From contig JANBVI010000047.1 in NCBI GenBank assembly GCA_024239075.1, forward strand, positions 1 to 64,000: a stretch of 64,000 nt of DNA, read 5' to 3'. The translations under genes were made by a program, and so were the position numbers. Positions 57,180 to 64,000 of the stretch are shown here, in pieces (the first letter of the stretch is position 1; the number at the start of each line of letters is the position of its first letter). The notes beneath the pieces are model-generated. The model searched no databases and had not been told where the DNA came from. It saw nothing but the letters and a program-made list of their open reading frames with translations. Origin of the DNA: Fischerella sp. CENA71 (GTDB lineage Bacteria; Cyanobacteriota; Cyanobacteriia; Cyanobacteriales; Nostocaceae).

Positions 57180-58877
57180 ATGAAGACGAATTTTGAGAAC
57201 AAGCCCTTTGAGGATGAACATGAGAACTATCAACATAGCACTGATAGCCTCGATATTTTCGCCGAACGTGTCCGCAGCAACCAGCGCCAGCTCACCTCCC
57301 AGTTAAGGCACCAGTACGATTTTATTGTTTGCGGATCTGGATCTTCTGGCTCGGTGGTTGCCCGCAGACTTGCCGAGAATCCCGATGTCAGCGTTCTGTT
57401 GCTTGAAGCTGGAGGCAGCGATGATGTGCCAAATGTCATAGAAGCGAATCAATGGCCGATGAACCTGGGAAGCGATCGGGATTGGAGCTTCCAGGGACAG
57501 CCAAATCAACATGTGAACGGTCGTTCGATTCCGTTCTCAATGGGCAAGACACTCGGCGGTGGATCGAGCATCAACGTCATGGTTTGGGCTCGCGGACACA
57601 AGCAGGATTGGGATTTCTTCGCATCCGTTGCCAACGATCCGGCATGGAGTTATGAATCCGTCTTGAAGATTTATCGCCGCCTGGAAGATTGGCATGGCGT
57701 ACCAGACCCAATGTATCGCGGAACGGGAGGGCCGGTATTTGTCCAGCCCGCGCCGGAGCCAAACCCGCTTGCACCCGCAACGGTCGAAGCCGCGCGGGTG
57801 GTGGGTATTCCTACTTTTGAAAATCCGAACGGACGCATGATGGAAGCGGCGAAGGGCGCTTCTATCAGCGATGTGCGAGTCCGCAATGGCAAGCGCGAAT
57901 CGATATTCCGCTCCTACGTTTACCCTTATATGGATCGGCCAAATCTGACGGTTCTCAGTCATGCACTGGTCACACGGCTGATGTTCCAAGGCAAGCGGGT
58001 CACTGGCGTGGAGATCGCTTATCGTGATGTGATCTATCGCATTGGTGCGGCAGTCGAAGTCGTGCTGTCGCTCGGTGCAATTCATACGCCGAAAGTGCTG
58101 ATGCAATCTGGTATCGGTGATGAGAACGAGTTGCGGCGATTTGGAATTCCTGTCGTGCAGCACCTTCCTGGTGTGGGGCAAAATTTTCAAGACCACGTTG
58201 CATTTGATTGTGTCTGGGAATATGAAACCGCTCTCGAACCAAGAAACAACTTGTCCGAGGCCATCTTTTTCTCAACGAGCCAGGCCGGGCTTGACAGTCC
58301 AGACTTATTTGCCTGTCAAGCTGAGGTGCCGAAATCCACTGCTGAGAATGCCGTCCGGTTTGGGCTGCCTAGTGCAGGCTGGACGTTATTTGGGGCGATC
58401 GCGAACCCCAAAAGCAGAGGCCGTCTGCGCCTGACGGGGGCCGATCCATCCGACCCGATTCTGATTGATGCAAATACTCTGTCTGACCCGGACGATCTCA
58501 AAACCGCGATCGCCTGCGTAGAACTCTGCCGAGAAATCGGTAACTCCGCTCCGCTTCGTCCGTTTGTTAAGCGTGAAGTCATGCCAGGTAATTTGAAAGG
58601 GGCCGAACTCGAACGCTTTGTTCGAGATGCGGCGACAAGTTTCTGGCACGAAACCTGCACCGCGAAGATGGGTCGAGATGATCTGTCAGTGGTGGATAGC
58701 AACCTGAAAGTGTATGGAATCGACAATCTCCGGATTGCGGATGGATCGATTTTGCCGCGAGTAACCACGGGCAACACGATGGCTCCCTGCGTGATCGTTG
58801 GGGAGCGGGCAGCGGAAATTTTACAGCTAGAACACCAACTGCAAACCAGTGTAAAAACAGTCTCAGGCGCGCCATAA
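57180..58877 (+). CDS. GMC-family oxidoreductase (choline-dehydrogenase-like)
   Basis: 565 aa. An N-terminal extension of ~45 residues comes before the FAD motif YDFIVCGSGSSGSVVARRLA; acidic loop LLLEAGG. GMC signatures GKTLGGGSSINVMVWARGH and GAIHTPKVLMQSGIG are present. The catalytic His is in WHETCTAKMG and the Asn in TTGNTMAP. Oxidises alcohols or aldehydes using FAD. No signal peptide. Preceded by leader copy D, so co-regulated with the other leader genes. Confidence 0.92.
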   Translation: MKTNFENKPFEDEHENYQHSTDSLDIFAERVRSNQRQLTSQLRHQYDFIVCGSGSSGSVVARRLAENPDVSVLLLEAGGSDDVPNVIEANQWPMNLGSDRDWSFQGQPNQHVNGRSIPFSMGKTLGGGSSINVMVWARGHKQDWDFFASVANDPAWSYESVLKIYRRLEDWHGVPDPMYRGTGGPVFVQPAPEPNPLAPATVEAARVVGIPTFENPNGRMMEAAKGASISDVRVRNGKRESIFRSYVYPYMDRPNLTVLSHALVTRLMFQGKRVTGVEIAYRDVIYRIGAAVEVVLSLGAIHTPKVLMQSGIGDENELRRFGIPVVQHLPGVGQNFQDHVAFDCVWEYETALEPRNNLSEAIFFSTSQAGLDSPDLFACQAEVPKSTAENAVRFGLPSAGWTLFGAIANPKSRGRLRLTGADPSDPILIDANTLSDPDDLKTAIACVELCREIGNSAPLRPFVKREVMPGNLKGAELERFVRDAATSFWHETCTAKMGRDDLSVVDSNLKVYGIDNLRIADGSILPRVTTGNTMAPCVIVGERAAEILQLEHQLQTSVKTVSGAP

Positions 58878-58907
58878 AATCACCGCGCTTTTCATTGGCA
58901 GACGCAC

Positions 58908-59019
58908 ATCTAAGTCGCGTGTTAACTCAAAGAACTTGAGTGGTGTGGATTGGGCGATCGCACAAGAATGAAAAGTAATCAATCTGAACATCAAATTTAC
59001 CAACCAAAAGGAGAACAAA
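58908..59019 (+). promoter_or_regulatory. Repeated leader, copy E
   Basis: ACTCAA-agaac-TTGAGT at 58925-58941, 78 nt before the VOC ATG (59020). The 3-prime half matches copy B (GAAAAGTAATCAATCTGAAC). Ribosome site AAAAGGAGAAC. Confidence 0.75.
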
Positions 59020-59700
59020 ATGAGCAGCAATCACGTAAACAGTCCAAACATGAAGGTAGAAGTTGTGTTATTCAACGTTTCCGACGTTGACCGCACCAAA
59101 GCATTCTACGAAAATCTCGGCTGGCGGTTCGACATCGATGTGGTAGAGGGCGACTTTCGCGGCGTGCATTTTACACCACCCAACTCGGACGCCTCAATCC
59201 TCTTCGGCAAGGGAGTCACTCCGGAAAATTCTGGCTCGGCGCACAACCTGGTTCTGGCCGTAGACGATCTTGATGCCGCCCGCAAAGACTTGATCGCTCG
59301 CGGTGTCAACGTGAGCGAGATCTTCCACTACGCTGGCGGCCCCTTCAACAACGCCGTGGAGAACCCGCACGTCGGCGGGCGCGACCCGCAAGGTCGTTCC
59401 TACTTCTCATTTGCCTCGTTTGAGGACCCGGACGGGAACGTCTGGCTGCTCCAGGAAATTACAACGCGGCTTCCTGGTCGCCTGTGGGATTCTCCACCAG
59501 CAGATGTTGTAACCCTGGCAACCCTTCTCCACGAGACGGCAGAGTACCACGACCACTACGAGAAGACTCACGCCGAGCATCACTGGTGGGACTGGTACGC
59601 ACCCTATCTGAGTGCGCGTCAGAATGGCAGCAGTCCAGAAGAGGCAGCCGCCGCCGCTGACCTTTACATGGAAGAGGTTTTGCCTGTTCTTTCCAGATGA
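59020..59700 (+). CDS. VOC/glyoxalase-family protein with C-terminal extension
   Basis: 226 aa. VEVVLFNVSDVDRTKAFYEN and FASFEDPDGNVWLLQEITTR match the upstream VOC gene (47974). An extra ~70 residues are helical and His-rich (ETAEYHDHYEKTHAEHHWWD). Higher GC. Same leader as its paralogue, so the gene and its promoter block were duplicated or acquired together. Confidence 0.85.
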   Translation: MSSNHVNSPNMKVEVVLFNVSDVDRTKAFYENLGWRFDIDVVEGDFRGVHFTPPNSDASILFGKGVTPENSGSAHNLVLAVDDLDAARKDLIARGVNVSEIFHYAGGPFNNAVENPHVGGRDPQGRSYFSFASFEDPDGNVWLLQEITTRLPGRLWDSPPADVVTLATLLHETAEYHDHYEKTHAEHHWWDWYAPYLSARQNGSSPEEAAAAADLYMEEVLPVLSR

Positions 59701-59956
59701 TGCGGTCAGAATAGCATCCGCTAGGTCGGGTTCTGAACTACCTTCTCCTTACTGAATTGAGTGATGGGGCGAGCGACGGAACTCTCACCCATCGTTCATC
59801 TCACCATCACAGCTAAGTCATGTGGGCAGACAATACGTAACCTCAGTTCAATCTAATTGGAGCAAGATCAATGTCCAGTGCTCATTGAGTTAGTGGTTAC
59901 TGCTCGTGTCTAGCCTGGGTCATGAAACGGACGATTTGCAACAAAGAGAAAACACC

Positions 59957-60529
59957 ATGATCAAACTAAAGAAAGTAAATTACAAAACCAAAGCCCGCAC
60001 ATTGGGTGTCTTCGTCCTGCTCTCGGGACTCTTCATCGCGCTCTTTGCAGCAACAGTGTTGCTGACAACTCCTGATCGCGTTCTAGCGCATCAATCTATC
60101 CAAACCAGCGCCCAAACCCAGGACGTGACTGAGGTGAGTGCCAGGAATATTCGTGGCGCTTCACCGTACGTCGCGATTAAGAACGAACCCGCACCTAAGC
60201 TGATTGTAGACCCCCCGCTTCCTGAAGGGTTGGTTCAGGGTGTCTACTGGGCGCAGTACCGGGTGGAGAACTTGCATATTGTACCCGTGTTTGGGACGAG
60301 CGCCCTTAAGGTATCTCCACGTGTTGGACACCTGCATGTCATTGTCGATGATCTGCCCTGGTGGTGGGCGGATGCGAGTGACAACAACACTGTTGACATA
60401 GCTGGGCTGCCGCCTGGTAAGCATAAGGTGAAGATCCAGTTGGTTGACGCTAACCACAACGTCTTCCCCGGACAGGTAGTGACGCAGACGTTCACTATAC
60501 CTGATTACAATAGCACGCACGCGCATTAA
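59957..60529 (+). CDS. Secreted/membrane-anchored DUF6130-like protein
   Basis: 190 aa from ATG 59957. One membrane segment near the N-terminus (TLGVFVLLSGLFIALFAATV) acts as signal or anchor. The external domain is beta-sandwich-like: SPYVAIKNEPAPKLIVDPPL, LHVIVDDLPWWWADAS, GLPPGKHKVKIQLVDANHNV. Resembles the DUF6130 family; function unknown. Followed by the nitrilase gene. Confidence 0.7.
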   Translation: MIKLKKVNYKTKARTLGVFVLLSGLFIALFAATVLLTTPDRVLAHQSIQTSAQTQDVTEVSARNIRGASPYVAIKNEPAPKLIVDPPLPEGLVQGVYWAQYRVENLHIVPVFGTSALKVSPRVGHLHVIVDDLPWWWADASDNNTVDIAGLPPGKHKVKIQLVDANHNVFPGQVVTQTFTIPDYNSTHAH

Positions 60530-60722
60530 GGAAACTTCTATGCCCGGACTGCCTCGCTGGAGTAGAAGGGCACGCAAGCTCGCTTCAAGCTTTGGCACAG
60601 CAGGCGATCAAGTCCAAGCACTGGGAGTGGGAGAGACCTTCGCTGTCGGTGTAGATCGCGATCGCCCGCCAAGAGGCATCGGCACTGATAAAACTAGTCT
60701 CAGCACGAGAAAGGAAGACGCA

Positions 60723-61715
60723 ATGAGTACGATCATTAAAGCCGCCGCTGTGCAGATCAGCCCGGTACTGTACAGTCGGCAGGGTACCGTAGAAAAGATC
60801 GTTAAGAAAATTCGTGAACTGGGCCGCCTGGACGTTCAGTTCGCAACCTTCCCCGAGACCATAATTCCTTATTACCCCTACTTCTCCTATGTACTAGCCC
60901 CGTTTGCGTTGGTAAAGGAACATCTACGGTTGCTTGAAGAGTCGGTCACGGTGCCGTCTGCTGAAACCCAGGCGATCGGCGAAGCCGCGAAGGAAGCAAA
61001 CATGGTCGTTTCGATCGGCGTCAATGAGCGCGACGGCGGCTCGATCTACAATACGCAACTTCTCTTCGACGCAGACGGTACGCTGATCCAGCGTCGCCGC
61101 AAGCTTACGCCGACTTATAACGAGCGGATACTCTGGGGTCAGGGTGACGGTTCGGGCCTGCGTGCCGTTGATAGCGCCGTTGGGCGCATCGGGCAACTCG
61201 CCTGCTGGGAGCATAACAATCCTTTGGCACGTTACGCCCTGATCGCCGATGGTGAGCAAATCCACTCAGCCATGTATCCGGGATCGTTCGCCGGCCAGCT
61301 GTTCGCGGAGCAAGCGGAAATTAATGTCCGCCAGCACGCCCTTGAATCCGCCTGCTTTGTCGTCTGTGCGACCGCGTGGCTAGATGCGGATCAGCAGGCT
61401 CAGATCATGAAGGACACGGGTTGCGCGATCGAGCCGATTTCTGGCGGCTGCTTTACTGCCATTGTGAGTCCGGACGGCCAAATCATCGGCGAGCCTCTCA
61501 AAGTGGGCGAAGGCGAAGTAATTGCCGAGCTTGACTTTGCCCAGATCGATGCCCGCAAGCGGTTGATGGATGCGCGCGGTCATTACAGCCGCCCCGAACT
61601 ACTCAGCTTGTTGATTGATCGGACACCCACGTCGCCCGTCCATGAGCGCACCGCACACCCCAATGGTAATGGCTCGCACGTGGTTGTCGAGGAGAAAACT
61701 GTCGAGGTTTTCTAA
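60723..61715 (+). CDS. Nitrilase-superfamily hydrolase
   Basis: 330 aa from ATG 60723, preceded by AAAGGAAGAC; the longer reading from 60540 is rejected. Catalytic triad visible: Glu in FPETIIPYYPYFSY, Lys in RRRKLTPTYNER, Cys in GQLACWEHNNPL. That last block is typical of true nitrilases. Hydrolyses nitriles to acids plus ammonia; substrate unknown. Cytosolic. Confidence 0.92.
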   Translation: MSTIIKAAAVQISPVLYSRQGTVEKIVKKIRELGRLDVQFATFPETIIPYYPYFSYVLAPFALVKEHLRLLEESVTVPSAETQAIGEAAKEANMVVSIGVNERDGGSIYNTQLLFDADGTLIQRRRKLTPTYNERILWGQGDGSGLRAVDSAVGRIGQLACWEHNNPLARYALIADGEQIHSAMYPGSFAGQLFAEQAEINVRQHALESACFVVCATAWLDADQQAQIMKDTGCAIEPISGGCFTAIVSPDGQIIGEPLKVGEGEVIAELDFAQIDARKRLMDARGHYSRPELLSLLIDRTPTSPVHERTAHPNGNGSHVVVEEKTVEVF

Positions 61716-61758
61716 TTCCACTGTACCTATCCGAACGCAACGACAGCGAGGTCAGTGC

Positions 61759-62850
61759 GTGTCTAAAAAAATCAATCATAATCGCCGCTACTTTTTAACA
61801 ACCATGCTTAAAACTATTGCTGCCACCCAGCTTGGCATGATCGGCTGCACCACACAACACGCTACGTCAGCAACGGCTGAGTTACCGATTGAAGGCGAAC
61901 TGCCTTCTCTTGCCGGCGCAACCACATGGCTCAATTCGCAGCCATTAACAGTTGACGAACTGCGTGGAAAAGTCGTACTGATCAACTTCTGGACTTATAC
62001 CTGCATCAATTGGCTGCGCCAACTCCCTTATGTTCGCGCTTGGGCTGAGAAGTATCAGGATCAAGGACTAGTGGTAATTGGCATACATACACCGGAGTTT
62101 GAATTTGAGAAGAATATCGATAATGTCCGCCGCGCCTTGACAGAAATGAAAATTGACTATGCGATCACCGTGGATAACAATTATGCCGTGTGGCGTGCTT
62201 TCGAGAACCATTATTGGCCTGCCCTTTATTTTATAGACACGCAAGGACGCATTCGTCATCACCAATTCGGCGAGGGCAAGTACGAGCAATCGGAACGGGT
62301 AATTCAACAACTACTGTCTGAGTCTGGAACTGGCCTTGTCGGTCAGGAAATGGTCGAAGTTGAAGCTCACGGTTTTGAAGCCGCCGCCGATTGGGATAGC
62401 CTGAAATCGCCTGAAAACTACCTCGGCTACGACAGAACGGAGAATTTCACGTCTCCTGGCGGCGTGGTGTTAAACAAGCGTCATTTATATACCGCCCCCG
62501 CGCAATTGAAACTTAATCAATGGTCACTTTCGGGCGATTGGACAATCACAAGACAAGCAATTGTCCTGAACAAGTCCGGTGGGCGGATCGCATACCGCTT
62601 CCACGCACGCGACCTTCATCTCGTCATGGGACCAGCCGACCGAGGAACGTCCGTGCGGTTTCGCGTTCTCGTAGACGGGCAGCCGGTAGTTGCGGCTCGC
62701 GGACTTGATGTTGATGAGCGAGGCGAAAGCACGGCTACTGAACAGAGGTTGTACCAACTGGTTCGACAGCCGAAGCCCATCAGCGATCAAAAGTTCGAGA
62801 TTGAGTTTCTAGATTCTGGGATAGAGGCTTTTGCCTTCACGTTCGGTTGA
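61759..62850 (+). CDS. Thioredoxin-like (TlpA/DipZ) protein, one active-site Cys missing
   Basis: 363 aa from GTG 61759. The N-terminus NHNRRYFLTTMLKTIAAT and LGMIGC suggest a Tat-type signal with a lipobox. The thioredoxin core reads VVLINFWTYTCINWLRQLPY: families of this type have CINC, here the second Cys is Trp. The His/Glu part (GIHTPEFEFEKN) and the C-terminal beta-domain (SLSGDWTITRQAIVLNKSGG) are typical of DipZ. A thiol-disulfide reductase role is therefore doubtful. Confidence 0.8.
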   Translation: MSKKINHNRRYFLTTMLKTIAATQLGMIGCTTQHATSATAELPIEGELPSLAGATTWLNSQPLTVDELRGKVVLINFWTYTCINWLRQLPYVRAWAEKYQDQGLVVIGIHTPEFEFEKNIDNVRRALTEMKIDYAITVDNNYAVWRAFENHYWPALYFIDTQGRIRHHQFGEGKYEQSERVIQQLLSESGTGLVGQEMVEVEAHGFEAAADWDSLKSPENYLGYDRTENFTSPGGVVLNKRHLYTAPAQLKLNQWSLSGDWTITRQAIVLNKSGGRIAYRFHARDLHLVMGPADRGTSVRFRVLVDGQPVVAARGLDVDERGESTATEQRLYQLVRQPKPISDQKFEIEFLDSGIEAFAFTFG

Positions 62851-62910
62851 TAACGCAAACAGATACACCTCCGCAACAAGCGACAAGAAAATGAACGCAA
62901 GGTAAATGAG

Positions 62911-63846
62911 ATGACGATGAAATCCACACATGACAGCCCAATCCTCGTGACCGGAGCGGCTGGCGATCTCGGTGCGATCGGCCGCAACCTCACCGCAATG
63001 CTGCTCGACAAGGGACACAAGGTGCGTGCCTTGGTTCGGCGTGAGGATGAACGCGCTCTTGCCCTACGCCAGCTAGGAGCCGAGGTAGTGCAGGGCGATC
63101 TGACCGACCTTACCTCAATGCACCGTGCGATCGAAGGGGTTGCGCGCATCTATTTTGGTATGTCAGTCTCGGCGGCGTATCTCGAAGCCACGGTCAACGT
63201 CGCCGCGGTGGCACGCCACCACGGTGTCGAGGCCTTCGTGAATATATCGCAGATGACGGTGACGCAGATGAGCATCACCGAGACCACCGACAGTCCGCAG
63301 CACAAGCTGCACTGGCTTGCGGAACAGGCATTGGCGTGGTCGGGGCTGCCTGTCGTCACGGTGCGGCCGACGGTCTTCCTCGAAGGCTTCTTCCTGCGTC
63401 TGGCTGCTGTTGGCATCCGCGACAGCAACGAACTGGCGCTGCCACTGGGTAACAGCAAGACCTCGCCGATCTCGGCTGTTGATGTGGCGCGCGCCGTCTC
63501 TGAGATCCTCCATGATCCGGCACCGCACATTGGTCATGTTTACAATCTGACCGGATTTGAGTCGGCTGATCTGGATCACTACGCGCGCGTCTTTTCCGAG
63601 GCACTCGGCCGAACGATCCGCTATCGTAACGTGCCGCTCTCCGGGTGGATTGATACGCTTCGTGAGTTTGGAGTGCCAACACACGTCCTCAACCATCTCG
63701 CGGTGATGGCCGAACTTCATGCGCAGGGGCGATATGACCGGATGACGGATGACCTGTTCAAGCTCATCGGCAAGATGCCGACGAGTATGTACGACTTCGT
63801 GAAATTGCACGCTGCTGAATTCACGCCAACTGAAGCCACGGTTTGA
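62911..63846 (+). CDS. NmrA-like NAD(P)-binding protein
   Basis: 311 aa. ILVTGAAGDLGAIGRNLTAM is a Rossmann start; VRALVRREDERALALRQLGA and VVQGDLTDLTSMHRAIEGV are NmrA/SDR_a5 phrases. Part of the C-terminus, SPISAVDVARAVSEILHDPA, is normal for the family. Substrate unknown; related proteins bind quinones or NAD(P). GC-rich. Confidence 0.85.
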   Translation: MTMKSTHDSPILVTGAAGDLGAIGRNLTAMLLDKGHKVRALVRREDERALALRQLGAEVVQGDLTDLTSMHRAIEGVARIYFGMSVSAAYLEATVNVAAVARHHGVEAFVNISQMTVTQMSITETTDSPQHKLHWLAEQALAWSGLPVVTVRPTVFLEGFFLRLAAVGIRDSNELALPLGNSKTSPISAVDVARAVSEILHDPAPHIGHVYNLTGFESADLDHYARVFSEALGRTIRYRNVPLSGWIDTLREFGVPTHVLNHLAVMAELHAQGRYDRMTDDLFKLIGKMPTSMYDFVKLHAAEFTPTEATV

Positions 63847-63926
63847 GGGGCAGGTCGCTCGTCGAGTGGATAAAGGCGGACACTTCGCGGCGTGAGAACA
63901 GCCGCAGTTCTTCTCTAAGGAGATCC

Positions 63927-64000
63927 GTGCCGCGTTTCGATCGCTACGCTAGTTGGCTCGTCCACGCACAAACCCAAAAAATCCAAAACTACTCAAAGGG
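63927..64000 (+). CDS. Possible start of a gene running off the edge
   Basis: GTG 63927 follows TAAGGAGATCC and opens MPRFDRYASWLVHAQTQKIQ. Only 24 codons are visible and no family is recognised. It may be chance. Confidence 0.2.
   Translation, partial: MPRFDRYASWLVHAQTQKIQNYSK

Noticed and set aside
1-64000. tRNA or rRNA genes
   Set aside because: No cloverleaf with GTTCRA-type T-loop or conserved rRNA segments was seen.

Overview
The window looks like a stretch of a cyanobacterial chromosome (or large replicon). The HIP1 octamer GCGATCGC is scattered through coding and non-coding DNA, intergenic regions carry REP-like palindromes and CAATAGG-type short repeats, and the protein types fit (DUF4157/eCIS cluster, NB-ARC/WD40 STAND protein, DUF2721). 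The genus cannot be told from the sequence. Most of 1-38 kb is AT-rich. About 53-64 kb is visibly GC-richer, which suggests a different history.

Region 1 (1-0.5 kb): edges of two transposons (ISAs1-like and IS1-like). Region 2 (0.6-28.4 kb): a complete contractile injection system of the eCIS/tCIS type. On the minus strand lie an AAA+ ATPase and two DUF4157 cargo proteins with near-identical N-termini and different, toxin-like C-termini. Divergently on the plus strand lie DUF4255, a CarboxypepD_reg-like protein, two sheaths, a tube, a chaperone-like protein plus a DUF6760 frame, a second tube-like protein, a low-complexity protein, a LysM adaptor, a gpD-like hub, a gpV/VgrG spike, gp25, two gpJ-like proteins, gpI, a fibre and four small proteins. 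They would assemble a syringe: sheath around tube, baseplate and spike at one end, ATPase for assembly or recycling, and DUF4157 proteins as payload.

Region 3 (28.4-38.4 kb): a gene-poor, repeat-rich mosaic. It holds two IS630-family elements, fragments of a TrzA-like deaminase and a PAS protein, a coupled pair of Asp/Glu plus Arg/Leu-rich proteins, and an apparently intact telomere-resolvase (protelomerase)-like recombinase. Around the resolvase are decayed duplicates of its gene and flanks, four copies of a ~120-bp folded element whose stems covary, a cluster of 13-bp inverted motifs, and several hairpins whose loops are inverted between duplicate copies. This is the most unusual part of the window.

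Region 4 (38.4-47.1 kb): a peptidoglycan-binding exported protein, an LDH-like protein, a cupin, a PNPOx-like flavoprotein divergent from a TetR regulator with two operators, a transaldolase-like protein lacking the Schiff-base lysine, and a STAND protein with 14 WD40 repeats.

Region 5 (47.2-64 kb): a string of plus-strand redox and detoxification genes (two VOC proteins, NmrA/epimerase-like proteins, cupin, SDRs, NIPSNAP, nitronate monooxygenase, GMC oxidoreductase, nitrilase, thioredoxin-like lipoprotein), with an IS110 relic. A ~110-bp leader is repeated five times here. Its short palindrome sits exactly 78 nt before the start codon in four copies, so several of these genes probably answer to one unknown regulator.
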